Source: Balanoglossus misakiensis (taxonomy: Eukaryota; Hemichordata). From it: a DNA stretch of 64,000 nt. Under the pieces are notes generated by a model. That model made no database searches and was not told where the DNA came from. It worked only from the letters and a program-made list of their open reading frames with translations. The stretch spans positions 19,840,001 to 19,904,000 of the forward strand of contig CM082576.2 in NCBI GenBank assembly GCA_040954595.2. Direction: 5' to 3'. The position numbers were made by a program, and so were the translations under genes. This document shows positions 46,576-57,440 of the stretch, one piece after another. How positions within the stretch are numbered: position 1 is the first letter of the stretch; each line of letters begins with the position of its first letter.

Positions 46576-48200
46576 AACGGTTAGGAAGTGTTGATGAAAG
46601 GAATGATTAATTACATAGGCCAATCAGGATCCTGGAGTTAGATATTCGAGTGAAATGGTGGAAAAACGGGAATGCCGATTGGTTCAATTTAACCGGAGGG
46701 AAATTGCTACATTGTATGACGTCAGTTGCGAACGATAATGCATATATTAAGCTAAGGTTGAATCCGGTTTTTCCATCAAGCACAAGCATATTTCAGTCAT
46801 AAAAAAAACGAAGAGAATAACACTAAAAAAATATTTCCTTTTTAAAAACTTCACTATAGCATTATTATAATGATGTACGTCGTACATAAAATGATACACG
46901 TGACATCGACTTGTTCAGAGTTTTAAAACAGGTAGAGAGTGCCCATGGGTAACCCGAAAACACACAAACCGGGTAAAAAATGAAAGTCCTGCGAAGGCCA
47001 GGAGTATACACTGAAAAATTACAATAAATCTAGTACAAAGGTTTGTATCCTCACGAATAATTAACTCTGATTGCATAAGTTTATTTCCGTCTCATTACCT
47101 TCTGAAAGCAAATCACTCACTTGCCGGTAAAAGTTGAGTAAAATACTACATCTAAACTGCATAGCGATGGCGGCCCATAAAAATAATTGCCCAGTGTCCC
47201 ACTCGCAATGCACAACTTTTTAGGCCAAGTGCTAATGATATTCGAATTTTCGAAGGTTACGCAATATACACATACATGTATAAATATTAATTTATGAACA
47301 ATTTCCAGTGTTCACGCTGGGATTTCTTTCGTTCTAGTTTACTCGTTATATAATGTACCAATTCCCTCCGGTAAGTTGAGCCGATTCCCATCACTTTGAG
47401 CCAATCGATATTCATGGTTTTTCAGCATTTCAGTCGACTATATTTACACCTGTTGCATGTCTTTGCAGTTTTTGACTTGACGCTTACAACCGAGTCGCAC
47501 CGCACGCAGTACTATCTTGTTGTCTTCATGTTTAGTTGTTGTTTTGCGCACACTATTTGCACAAAAATATCTGCTCGTTTTGTTATCAACGATCGAGTAT
47601 ATGTTAGGAAGTCCGACATAGAGAACTTTGTTCTAAATATTCAATGCCCCACAAATGATATACTACACTGCTCGACACAACACACCCCAGCCATACTCCA
47701 TTAGTACACGCCACAAACACCGTATTTATACAGCCTGAGGGATTTCAGCTTCGAACTTATTGCCCAATCATATTCGACTATTTCCAACCAATCCCCTTCT
47801 GACTAATTGACCAATCACACGCTTCGAGCATAATTTCCAAAAAAGGGAAAACTAACGAATTTGCTACATCTTTCCGGTTTCATCTTCAACAGTTTCTAAC
47901 ATTTTTTTGGACCCCCCCCCCCTCGATAAACACCCATACTCAAGGGGTAACTTCATTTAATTGTCAGTAAATAAAATCAATTCACAGTCTTATTACATGT
48001 ACTATTTATAATATACTCAAATTTCCACTACAAAATATCTGTATATGTGCGTTAAATTCTGAAATCTTTCCACCCAAACCTCTAGTTATGCAAATTTAAA
48101 TTGCTGTCTGTTGCGTTCGCCTACGGTTTCTCATTTTCGGACATTCGAATCTAACTCCTGATTGGCCTATAAACTTATTTCTTTCATCAACACTTTCTAA
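46576..48200. other. Spacer between head-to-head OB-fold copies B and C
   Basis: The outer parts are inverted copies: AACACTTTCTAACCGTTAAC near 48195 is the complement of sequence at 46575-46600, and TCCTGATTGGCCTAT near 48157 of that near 46620. A 102-codon plus-strand open frame at 47396-47704 is unremarkable. If the copies were expressed, divergent promoters would lie here. Confidence 0.5.
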
Positions 48201-48592
48201 CCGTTAACCCGCTGTACCTCCGCATGTCTCCACAAGAGCTAGGAGCTCAGAATCGGATGAACGAGACAAGCGGTCTCTCACGTTTAGTAACCGTAACACC
48301 GTTAAAGGTAGGTTTTCATTGATTCTAATAAGTCTCCGTTCATCAACATTTCAAAAATTCTCCATAACCCAGTAGTTGCCACTGTGCTTCAATGAAATAT
48401 TTCCTTTCAAACTTGCAAATGGTAACCGAATCTCAAATCGCAAATCTTTCCATTTTTAATAACGAAGTCGGATGCCGCAATCACCAACTCACTTTTTTAT
48501 CGGACTCCATCATTCTAATACTTTACTTCAATGTTCAAAAATTGTGTAAAACAATATCCACTCTCAATCTATTTTTCAGGTTTAACGGCGTT

Positions 48593-49486
48593 ATGGCATC
48601 CCCGGCTCCCGGTCCCTCATCCCCAACCAGCCAAGGCGTGGCACTGAAATTGCGCCTCATGGAGGATGTCGAGATCCGGAATTCCGCCAACGGGAAACTG
48701 TTTAGCGTGCCTTGTATGCAGCAGGATGGCAACGTTCTGGAACTTAAATTCTGGAAAGAAAATCCGAAGTGGCTGAACAGATTACAGAAGGGAGAATACG
48801 TACAGCTCCGCAACTTTTCCACTGGAAGAGATAATACCATTTGCCTCTATGATAGAGCAAAGGTACGTTATAATCGCACCCCGTAACTTATGGGCCTGAC
48901 TTTTTTTTTGCCGTAGTCATTTTGGGTATCTTAACCTCCCATCTTCTACATTTTTAGAAATTTACTCTACAAAATTGAATGACCCATTACATTTTAGAGA
49001 CCTTTCCCGAATTCAACCGAAGCCCAATGGGAAGGTCTTCGGATGTAATCCAATATGGCAGCCTCCATGCGATCACGTACATTGAAAATCCATTTATATG
49101 ATACAACCATGCCTTGTCAACTCACCTCGGGTCAAAATTACTGCCATCGATTCATCATTTTGCAGTTCAAATTTTAAAAAGCAACTGACAAAAAACAACC
49201 ACTCTTGCACTATTTCTCCACAACATTTACTACTCGTAATTATTAACATTCAATGTTTTCCATTTTATTTCCACTACAGTATGAATCAGTGACACATACA
49301 TCGAATTCTACAAAGAGACGTAAACTGACCATAACTGATGGCACAAGAGATGCTGAAGTCAACCTTTGGGGTGAGAAAACAGCGCTGCCACTGGATGTAG
49401 GTGCCACAGTTAAACTAGGCCCATTGGTTATCAACAGATATAAAACATCGTCCACATTAAATACAACAGCGACAACTGAAGTGGAG
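48593..49486 (+). CDS. OB-fold (RPA-like) protein, copy C, open
   Basis: A leader exon ends at donor 48307 (GTAGGT). The exon 48580-48862 contains ATG at 48593 and encodes 90 residues: a Ser/Pro N-terminus, then LRLMEDVEIRNSANGKL, LELKFWKENPKWLNRLQKG and YVQLRNFSTG. The next exon, 49280-49486, encodes KLTITDGTRDAEVNLWGEKT, VGATVKLG and STLNTTATTEVE. The x-D-G-T-x-x-A-x-V-x-L-W pattern and strand spacing resemble ssDNA-binding OB folds of replication protein A. Splice phases are 0. A family exon seen at 46021-46161 is absent here. Downstream exons equivalent to 22003-22067 were not found. Role in DNA binding is inference. Confidence 0.6.
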
Positions 49487-50134
49487 GTGAGACATAAAAT
49501 ACTGTTCCTGATGCTCCGTGAGAACTGTCAAGTAGCCACGGTTCTAGGCGACATAGGATGGATGTCCACGGTACGGGAGGAGGCCATGCATGTATACGGG
49601 AAGGAAAAGACCGAAGCCAACCTGCCCGTACCATCCGACGCAGCCATAAAAACCTGCACACTACCTCGGGAGTTCAATCCAGGCCGCGTACGTGGGGGAT
49701 TCGTTGGCCATATCTCCCCGCAAGAGCCCACAAGAACCACCACCGCAGCTGACGACCTGGAGGAAACTTTGAGCATCTTCCGGGATCCGCAGCTGGAAAA
49801 ACAGGTACTCGGTGGCGACAAGGACCAGGAGATGGAGGTGTCGGAAGGGCCAGACCCACCCCGCACCCGTGTATCACCCCCAATAGCAGTAGCGAGAGAC
49901 GGGGGAAACCAACGGCTGCTGCAGGAGCCATCACCCCCACGCCAAGAAATGCTGCCGCTGCAGTCACTGATCAACCCATTGGAGCTGGAGGCGACGTTGG
50001 AGGCGGGGGAATATCTAATCCCCTGGGAACTTCGACGCCACCCCGGCAGCCCTACTAGGTCCAGATCCCCAACCCGGTCGCCGCGACCGGAGCGTTCTCG
50101 AGAGGAAAGGCGGGACCGCCCACCTTCCCGTTAA
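49487..50134 (+). CDS. GC-rich open frame continuing from the OB exon, unknown
   Basis: If the GTGAGA donor at 49487 is not used, the frame stays open for 215 more codons: ENCQVATVLGDIGWMSTVRE, PREFNPGRVRGGFVGHIS, and an Arg/Ser/Pro-rich end. Base composition rises sharply at about 49500, which suggests a junction between unrelated sequences. I do not recognise the product. It may be part of another element's protein. Confidence 0.35.
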   Translation: MRHKILFLMLRENCQVATVLGDIGWMSTVREEAMHVYGKEKTEANLPVPSDAAIKTCTLPREFNPGRVRGGFVGHISPQEPTRTTTAADDLEETLSIFRDPQLEKQVLGGDKDQEMEVSEGPDPPRTRVSPPIAVARDGGNQRLLQEPSPPRQEMLPLQSLINPLELEATLEAGEYLIPWELRRHPGSPTRSRSPTRSPRPERSREERRDRPPSR

Positions 50135-50928
50135 CGACCATCCTTTTCACGCTGGGGAGATCTCAGCCCCAGACGTCGATCACCGATCCGGTTTCCGACG
50201 CCGGAACCGCCCAAAGAAGACGAACGCCGCTGGAGGAGCGCCAGGCCGGCCCGAAGGAGCCCCCTATCCTCTGTTCCACATTACTCATCAGGCCCTTCTC
50301 CATGTCCGTTCCCGGGAGGCCGGAGGTCCACGCGCAAACTGAAGAAACACGCCTTTCAGTGCCACCTTCCAGTTATTTTTACTGAGAAGCCGGTAGTATT
50401 CCGCGAGCGGGACGCGGTGGAGGCGTTAGAGAAACTCACCTATACTGGCTGTGTGGTCCAGGAAATGAAATACCCGACCTGCTAGACTTCTATATCCGCA
50501 GGGGCGGACCTGGACGGATCCCTACGGAATCCTTTTGTTCACCGGAGTCCATGGTGATGATGAAGCGCCTGTGCGTCTTCCGGGGGTGGGAGGTGCCGAA
50601 CAGGTTCCGACTGAGCTCCCCCACCACACCAGCGATTCTCATCCACTGGCGTGTCCTTAGCATACTGCTGAGGTGGGTATCCCAATCACGACAGGAAGAA
50701 TTCCGGGAAATCCGACCTCACCGGAAAACATCATCAATCCGGACACAGCAACCAGAGAGGACGGGGGCGGAAGCAGTCGCACAGAATCCATCGACGCAGG
50801 GGGAGCGAGGACGCGCCAGGGTTTTTTGATGCATTTTTTATCCCCCAAGCGTGCGCGGAGGAGTGCCGAGTGGAAGACGCGCCCACCACCATAGATGACC
50901 TCACTGACTACGATGTTGGTGTCCCCCC
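50135..50928 (+). pseudogene. Decayed GC-rich coding stretch
   Basis: Coding-like composition continues after the stop, but in changing frames: VFRERDAVEALEKLTYTGCV in one frame near 50400-50455, then PDLLDFYIRRGGPGRIP and KRLCVFRGWEVPNRFRL in another (50475-50615). It is most simply read as one gene broken by frameshifts. The Ty3/gypsy element inserted into its C-rich end. Family not recognised. Confidence 0.4.
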
Positions 50929-51132
50929 TGTTATGTTTCCATCAACATGGGAATAATAATGCGATCATAAGGTATAACAACAACCTATTTATTGATCGGC
51001 TGAAAAGACTCAACAATGTGCTTCGCCTTATCTGGGCGGAAGTGACATCGTACAGCAATTCATAAACAAGTGGAACACCAACAATGCAACACTAGAGGGC
51101 GCTATATTGATCGTAGCTGTCAGAATACTACA
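50929..51132 (-). repeat. 3' LTR of the Ty3/gypsy element
   Basis: 204 bp, ends TG...CA. It has AATAAA on the minus strand at 50988-50993, a possible poly(A) signal. It is preceded on the minus strand by the purine tract at 51133-51145. Confidence 0.92.
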
Positions 51133-51327
51133 TCCCCTCTTCTTTAATGAATACGAATGTCACTGTGAATTGTCCTGTGCAAACTCTGCATTCATCTTGA
51201 ATCAGTCTTTGTCAAAATCAAACGCAACGAACATGAAAAATACTCTGGGAAAAATGTGATAAATTTTCCTCTGTATAACTCAACTTTCTGTGGAACAAAT
51301 GGCGTATCTCAATATCAGAAAAAGCTA

Positions 51328-52650
51328 TCAATCAGTCACATAATCTTTGTATCGAGACGGCTTTTGTATATTTGTTCTAGTTCGTGTTGATCTCAACAAT
51401 TCTTGGGCTGGTGACGCTGGCGTTGCGGGTTGTTGAGGCGGTGTTCCCTCTGTGACTGCTGGTGCAATATTGTGTTGATCCATCCCTGTCTGTGCTGGTT
51501 TCAGTTCTGCGCTGACTGGTTTCAGGTGGATCCTGTTGCGTCGCATTTGTTTCCCGTTGTCTAACTTCACGGTGTAGGACCTAGGTGTGTTTGCTGGGGC
51601 TACAACTCTCGCTGGACTCCATGTTTTGCTGATTGGGTTTTGTACATGGACTTGTTGACCTGTCAGCAATTATGGTAGTTGTCTGGAGTGCTGGTCGTGG
51701 CTGGAAGTCTGGGCCTGCTGTTGAGATGTCAGGTATTGACGAACTTCCTCCCCGTTTCTTGCTGGGTGAATTTTGGCTGGGAGAGTTGTCTTGTATGCTC
51801 TGCTGTTCAGCAACTCAGCTGGTGATGGTATGTTGGACTTCAATGGAGTCGCGCGAAGTGCCAACAATGCTAGATTCGGATCATCTCCGGACTCTTTGCA
51901 CTTCATCAGGATGTTCTTCACGGTCTGTACATGTCGCTCGATAAAACCGTGCCCTTTGGGATAGTATGGTGATGATGTGACTATCGCAAAACCATACTTC
52001 TCAGTTAGGCTGTGGAAGTCTCTAGCTGTAAACTGAGATCCGTTGTCACAAACTAGTTTCTCGGGTATGCCTTGCTCTGCAAATAGAATTCGGAGGGCTC
52101 TCATAATGGTACTGGCTCTGAGGTCTTCAAGTTTCCTAATGAAGGGGAACTTGGAGTAGTAGTCAGCAACTATCATGTACCATGTTTGGTTCACGTAGAA
52201 TAGGTCTGCTCCAATTGTGTGCCACGGTCGTGGTGGAATTTCCATTGGAATCATCGGTTCCTTCTGCTGGGAATTCTGGAATTTCTGGCACGCGTTGCAT
52301 CCTGTTACTAGTCTCTCTATATCTTTACAAATTCCAGGCCAGTACACGCTGGATCTGGCTCTCAGCTTGCATTTCTCGATCCCCAGGTGACTGCTATGAA
52401 TGCGTTGTAGCATTTCATCTCTCATTACTGCTGGTATGAGGAGTCGGCTGCCTATCAGGATAATACCATCTTCGATAGCGATATCGTCTCGAATAGACCA
52501 GTAGGGTCGAATATCAGCGTGAATGTCCTTGATGCTATCTGGCCATCCTTTCAGGACTTGCTGGATCAATAATTGAAGAATTTCATCTTTGGTAGTTTCT
52601 TCTTTGATCTCCATCTGTCTCATTGGTGTGATCTTCACCAGGTGGTGTAT
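51328..52650 (-). pseudogene. Integrase part of pol, separated by in-frame stops
   Basis: In the same frame as the main gag-pol frame, after TAG at 52651-52653, the sequence continues with an HHCC zinc-binding domain (SSHLGIEKCKL, then CNACQKFQ). The integrase core follows: GADLFYVNQTWY, VCDNGSQFTARDFH and GFIERHVQT, with the DDE residues present. A TAA at 51670-51672 cuts off the C-terminal part, which stays open to 51328 (QVHVQNPISKTWSPARVV). Both stops are single-codon events in an otherwise open frame. Whether they are read through is unknown. Confidence 0.85.
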
Positions 52651-55479
52651 CTAGACTTTCATGTCACTGATTTCGTTCTGATCTTGTGGTGACAGTCTAG
52701 ATAGTGCGTCGGCAAGTATCATCTGTTTGCCTGGCTTGTAGTGTATGGTGAAATCATACGGCTGTATGCGCAACAGCATTCTCTGTAATCGGGGTGGTGC
52801 CTTGGTCAAATTCTTCCTCTGAATTTGCTCCAACGGTCGATGATCACTCTCTACTATGAAACTTCTGCCGTAGAGATATGTGCGAAACTTCTCACATCCG
52901 TAGACTACCGCGAGTAGTTCTCTTTCTATATTGGCGTATCGGGTTTCCGCTGGTGTCAGGGCCTTGGACGCAAATGCTATAGGTCTCTGTTCCTGTATGA
53001 GCACCGCTCCGATTCCCTTTCCCGATGCGTCGACTTGTAGAGTGACAGGCTTCTTACGGTCGTAGTAAGCAAGTGTAGTCTTTGTGCTGATCAGGTCCTT
53101 GATCATATTGAAAGACTTTGTGTGTGTCGGAGACCACTCAAACTCAGTGTCGTCTCTGATGAGCTCTCTCAGTGGTGCTGTGTGTTCAGCTAATCTGGGT
53201 ATGAATGAACCCATGTAGTTCACCATTCCGAGGAATGTGCGCAGTTCGTTCTTGTCTCTAGGCGGATGCATCATCTCTATCGCCTTGACCTTTTCTGGGT
53301 TGGGTTTAACTCCGTCTTCTGTGTATAACATGCCAAAGAAACTACATTCTTTTGTCTTGATGTAGCATTTCTCTTTGTTCAGTTTAATGCCTGCTTTCCT
53401 GGTTCGTTCCATGGCTTCGTGTAGATGCAGGTCATGGTGTCGCTCTCCTGATCCGAAGACTTGTATATCGTCTGCAATGCCGACTGCACCTTCACACTCT
53501 CTGTATGTTTCATCAATTTTGAATTGAAACACATCTTGGCTCATCCTTAGCCCAAATGGCATTCGTAGGAATCTGTAACGGCCATATGGTGTGTTAAAGG
53601 TCGTCAGGAAGGATGATTCTTCATCGATCTTTACATTCCAGTATCCGTTCCGCGCGTCTAGCTTGCTGAAAAGTGTTGCGCCTGCCAACTTTGGGGTAAT
53701 CTCCTCCAATGTGGGTGTAGGGTAATGATCCCTTTTAATGGCTTTGTTCAAGTCCTTCGGGTCCAGACAAATGCGAAGTCTTCCATTGTCTTTCTCCCGG
53801 ACAACAAGAGAATTGACCCAGTTCGTAGGCTGGTTCACTTTGGCGATGATTTGCTTATCTTCCATCTCCTGCAGCTCGGTTTTGAGTCTATCCATTAGTT
53901 CTAATGGAACTCTGCGGGCTGGGTGTACTACTGGTTGTACTTCTGGATCAAGAGTGATGTGGTATGTGTAGTTTTCAAAACATCCGACCACGTCGTCAAA
54001 GCAATCAGGGTACATCCTCAGCAACTGTTCTTTGTTCTTTATGGGAGGGCGGTCCCTGATGGGTGTATTACTGTCTATGTAGTCATCTGCAGGGTTTCTG
54101 TTTCTTCCTGCTGGCTTCTGTTCGTTCATCTTTCTCTTTTCCACTTCCACATTTCTTCCAGGCTGTGCTGTCTTGCACTCTGGGCTCGCCTGCACTTGTA
54201 TGGCTTCTACTGAACAGTTTATTTGTATCAGGTTTAAGGCTCTGCTTGCCTTTAACCCTAAAATGGCTGGGCCTGCGGCGTCAGTTACATAGAAGAGGCA
54301 TCTGATTTTCCTCTCTCTATGTTCACATGGAATGACGATGGTGCCAAGCTGTTTGATTTTGGAACCTCCATATGCGGTAAGGATTGTTTTATTTTCCTTC
54401 AAGTGCCCGCGTTTTGGATTTCCGTGTTTATCCAGTTTCTCTGGAAATATGATCTTGAAAAGGCAGAGGGGCAGTATATTGCTCTGTGCACCGGTATCAA
54501 ACTTGCATCTCAGTGCTACTTTCCTTTTCTTTTCGCTCTGTGTGATTGTCAGTTTCGTGTATATTTCTTCTTGTCTGTTGATGTTGTCCAATGCATTTAT
54601 TTCGATAGTTCCAACATCTAGGACTTCATCATCTATTTGATGCATGTTGCTGCTCGAGCGTGTCACATTATGGATTGGTTTTCCACCTCGTCTCTGCTGT
54701 GACTTCGGTTCGCTTGAGCTGGTTTTGGAACGGCATACCGCCTGCCAGTGATTAGGTTTCCCACAATTTCGGCATTTCGAGCCATATGCTGGGCAGTTAC
54801 TTTTCACTGAGGTGTCATGCTTTTTTCCGCAATGCTTACATTGTTTGGGGTGTGTCTTGTTGGGCTGCCTTTTTACTGCGTTGACAGCTTTGCTATCCAC
54901 AGGATTAGCAATATGGCAATTTGTGAGCGTTTTCATGTGTTTTGTTGTGGCTTCGTGACCTCTAGCTATATCGAGCGCCTCCTTCAAGGTCAGTTTCTCA
55001 TCACGCCCAATAAGTTTCTTCTGTATTTCTTGGTGACAGATCCCCCATATCAACTGATCTACGAGTCTTGCTTCCTGTTCTTTTGTATCCCCAAATTTGC
55101 ATTTGGCGGCTTCATTTTTCAATTTCGAAAAGAAATCATCAACTGGTTCTCCAGGGTCTTGTCTCATATCTTGGAATTGGTATCTATGTATGCGATGATT
55201 CGACTTCGGCTCTAAGTGTTCGGAAAATTTGTCGAATAGTACTGTGGGGTCTTTCCGCTGGTCTTCATTTTCAAACGACCAACTGTTGTATTTGTCAAGA
55301 CCTGGTTCACCGGACCATAGAAGTATGTAGCTAGCTTTCTCTTCATCGTTAGCATCTTTAAGTGCTGTCTTAAATGTTAACTCACATTTTTGACGAAAAC
55401 GACTGAAGGCTATTGCTAGATCTGGCGCGTCCCATTCCATCTTTGGGGCTGTGAAGGGCGTTTGTAGTGCGGCCGCCAT
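52651..55479 (-). CDS. Gag-pol polyprotein: gag, protease, reverse transcriptase, RNase H (942 aa)
   Basis: ATG at 55479 lies 111 bp inside the 5' LTR. Residues 1-200 are capsid-like gag. Two CCHC-type knuckles lie near 216-250 (the second is CRNCGKPNHWQAVC). The aspartic protease motif FDTGAQSN is near 328. The reverse transcriptase has RICLDPKDLN, LFSKLDARNGYW and MPFGLRMS, and its active site reads IADDIQVF rather than the commoner Y(A/L/V)DD. RNase H contains LQVDASGKGIGAVL and ESDHRPLE. The end is TAG at 52651-52653, just before the integrase. The proteins copy element RNA into DNA in a particle. Mag-like or related Ty3/gypsy clade, not resolved. Confidence 0.92.
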   Translation of the reverse strand: MAAALQTPFTAPKMEWDAPDLAIAFSRFRQKCELTFKTALKDANDEEKASYILLWSGEPGLDKYNSWSFENEDQRKDPTVLFDKFSEHLEPKSNHRIHRYQFQDMRQDPGEPVDDFFSKLKNEAAKCKFGDTKEQEARLVDQLIWGICHQEIQKKLIGRDEKLTLKEALDIARGHEATTKHMKTLTNCHIANPVDSKAVNAVKRQPNKTHPKQCKHCGKKHDTSVKSNCPAYGSKCRNCGKPNHWQAVCRSKTSSSEPKSQQRRGGKPIHNVTRSSSNMHQIDDEVLDVGTIEINALDNINRQEEIYTKLTITQSEKKRKVALRCKFDTGAQSNILPLCLFKIIFPEKLDKHGNPKRGHLKENKTILTAYGGSKIKQLGTIVIPCEHRERKIRCLFYVTDAAGPAILGLKASRALNLIQINCSVEAIQVQASPECKTAQPGRNVEVEKRKMNEQKPAGRNRNPADDYIDSNTPIRDRPPIKNKEQLLRMYPDCFDDVVGCFENYTYHITLDPEVQPVVHPARRVPLELMDRLKTELQEMEDKQIIAKVNQPTNWVNSLVVREKDNGRLRICLDPKDLNKAIKRDHYPTPTLEEITPKLAGATLFSKLDARNGYWNVKIDEESSFLTTFNTPYGRYRFLRMPFGLRMSQDVFQFKIDETYRECEGAVGIADDIQVFGSGERHHDLHLHEAMERTRKAGIKLNKEKCYIKTKECSFFGMLYTEDGVKPNPEKVKAIEMMHPPRDKNELRTFLGMVNYMGSFIPRLAEHTAPLRELIRDDTEFEWSPTHTKSFNMIKDLISTKTTLAYYDRKKPVTLQVDASGKGIGAVLIQEQRPIAFASKALTPAETRYANIERELLAVVYGCEKFRTYLYGRSFIVESDHRPLEQIQRKNLTKAPPRLQRMLLRIQPYDFTIHYKPGKQMILADALSRLSPQDQNEISDMKV

Positions 55480-55589
55480 CTTGTCAGGTCAGTTCGATGG
55501 TCTTTTCTTCTGTAGTTTTGGTGTCTTGTGTAGTCGATAGTGTGTAAAGTCTGCTTACATCTGATCACTCACGTTCACCGCTGCCACCA

Positions 55590-55793
55590 TGTTATGTTTC
55601 CATCAACATGGGAATAATAATGCGATCATAAGGTATAACAACAACCTATTTATTGATCGGCTGAAAAGACTCAACAATGTGCTTCGCCTTATCTGGGCGG
55701 AAGTGACGTCGTACAGCAATTCATAAACAAGTGGAACACCAACAATGCAACACTAGAGGGCGCTATATTGATCGTAGCTGTCAGAATACTACA
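55590..55793 (-). repeat. 5' LTR of the Ty3/gypsy element
   Basis: 204 bp, identical to the other LTR except for one base. The primer-binding site lies next to it at 55576-55589. Confidence 0.92.
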
Positions 55794-56240
55794 CCCCCCC
55801 CCCGCATGTTTAAAGGTTTCTATAGAAAAGTATTGTTGAGGTTCACAAAACTTTGAAGAAGCTTTGCAACACTAACTTTGGCCAAAGATTTGAATGTTAA
55901 GGTTTCACAAACGTAGTTACAGCTGAGGTTCAACTAAGACTAGTATAAGAGGCTTCAGCACGCCAAGTCTTGTAGCAAGCTTCAACACAAAGCTTTTTGC
56001 AACATTGTTCAAAGCGTTGTCAAAGGTACTGCACAACCCTGGTGAAGTAGTGCTATATTTTCAATTAAATGGCTTAAGCCATTTGTCTCTCCAACCAGAA
56101 TTGCACCAGTTAAATACACACAGCTTGAAATTGTAAAATGTTGCAAAATCAAACGATCACATCCTTACACCTATTATTAGAACCAGAAGTTGAGTCAAAA
56201 TTTTCCTACCTAGAAATTTTCTTTCCTATGAAGTTTTTTG
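55794..56240. other. Flank with C run and direct-repeat fragment
   Basis: A C run at 55794-55803 is part of the target of the LTR element. About 56100-56170 (ACAGCTTGAAATTGTAAAAT and following) is repeated directly at 59540-59610. No gene. Confidence 0.5.
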
Positions 56241-56361
56241 CTTATTGGCATTCATATGGGAGCCTAGACCTATTCCAGCTGAGTTGCCAAAATGGCAATG
56301 TTGGACAATTCTTCTAATATGCATGATCAAAAATGGCCGCCAAATACCTTCTCTAAAATAA

Positions 56362-56408
56362 AACATTTTTTTGTGGATACTGACGCTATACAAATAAATT
56401 ATTATTAT
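56362..56408 (+). repeat. 3' tail of a LINE, same family as 40960-42099
   Basis: GTGGATACTGACGCTATAC followed by AAATAAATTATTATTAT equals the 3' end of the LINE at 40960-42099, in plus orientation. Little more of that element is present. Confidence 0.65.
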
Positions 56409-57204
56409 AACTTGGCCCTTTTTTCTCAAATTATGTGTAATATCTAAAATTTCAGGATTTGCATCCATATTGGTTATGTATTGCAAATATGGCAGTGTTT
56501 GGCAACTTTTCTATTTTGCATAATCAAAAATGGCCGCCAATCACCACTAAAAGTGAAATTTTGCCATGTTTCCCAAAATGATGCGCAATATCGCGTATTT
56601 TCAGGATTAGCACATTCATATGGGTACCTTTAACAATACAACTGTGTTGCAAATTTGGCAGTGTTACCGTACTAATCATGAAGCAAGGAAGTGCAACCTC
56701 TGTATCCCAAATATATGTCTATCCCCACTGATAGGAGTCACAAAGAGCCAGCCCCTCTGCATCATCCTGTTCCTCAATCTCACGATGGGAATCCTTTTCA
56801 GAATTCCGACCTCAAAACATCCAGGGATTCACCATCATTCACCACACCCTCGTCAGTATCCACCATGTTTAGAGCCAATGCCTGAACATGTTGTCTCTTT
56901 ATCTATGGATTGCGTTAAAGGCCAGTGGGAGTTTCATCTCCTTTTTTTGCAATTTTGACCATTTTTATCTGGTGCATAATGCTAGAGTACATATCATCCA
57001 TACAGGATGATGCATGTACAGTGATGGGAAATGTATCAATCCACTCCTGCACTAGATTTGCATACAGTGCCATACCTTTTAGGGCTATTTTCTTGACCCT
57101 TTTGATAGTCTGCTGGCCAAAAGTGGCTGGCCAAAGTGGCCAGCAGAGACATTCTTCCAATACCCTTCATAGTGCCAACAGACAAGGCTTGGATATACAA
57201 CCTG

Positions 57205-57440
57205 TGTTGCTTGTAAGGCACACATCTCCAATTGGTACATTGGGCCAATTATACTGTACATGTACAGCTAGGAAAAAAATATACTTCATCATAGTTTCCA
57301 TGGTCAGCAGCTTCAATAACTTGTTGCCTTTTCTTACTGAACATTTAGACTTATAAAGAAGTATAACAAGAATAAAGTTGTCCAATTAGTGTTGGCAGGG
57401 GGGTGGGGGATGTGTTCTCCCATACAAAGGTGTATAGGTA
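57205..57440. repeat. Dispersed repeat, inverted copy of 1-230
   Basis: Complement of the window's first 230 bases, without the 86-bp satellite. Confidence 0.7.

Larger units (their letters stand above)
50929..55793 (-). mobile_element. Young Ty3/gypsy LTR retrotransposon, 4865 bp
   Basis: 204-bp LTRs at 50929-51132 and 55590-55793 begin TG and end CA and differ at one base (51047). A five-base C duplication flanks them. On the minus strand the primer-binding site follows the 5' LTR at once (TGGTGGCAGCGGTG at 55576-55589, matching the 3' end of an animal leucine tRNA plus CCA). A purine tract (AAGAAGAGGGGA) precedes the 3' LTR. One reading frame covers gag and pol, in the order protease, reverse transcriptase, RNase H, integrase, typical of Ty3/gypsy. 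Two in-frame stops interrupt it. Confidence 0.93.

Noticed and set aside
49528-49974. Minus-strand open frames of 97-148 codons in the GC-rich stretch
   Set aside because: The GC-rich composition lengthens antisense frames; none shows a recognisable motif.
51633-55334. Several plus-strand open frames across the LTR element
   Set aside because: All are antisense to the clear gag-pol frame.
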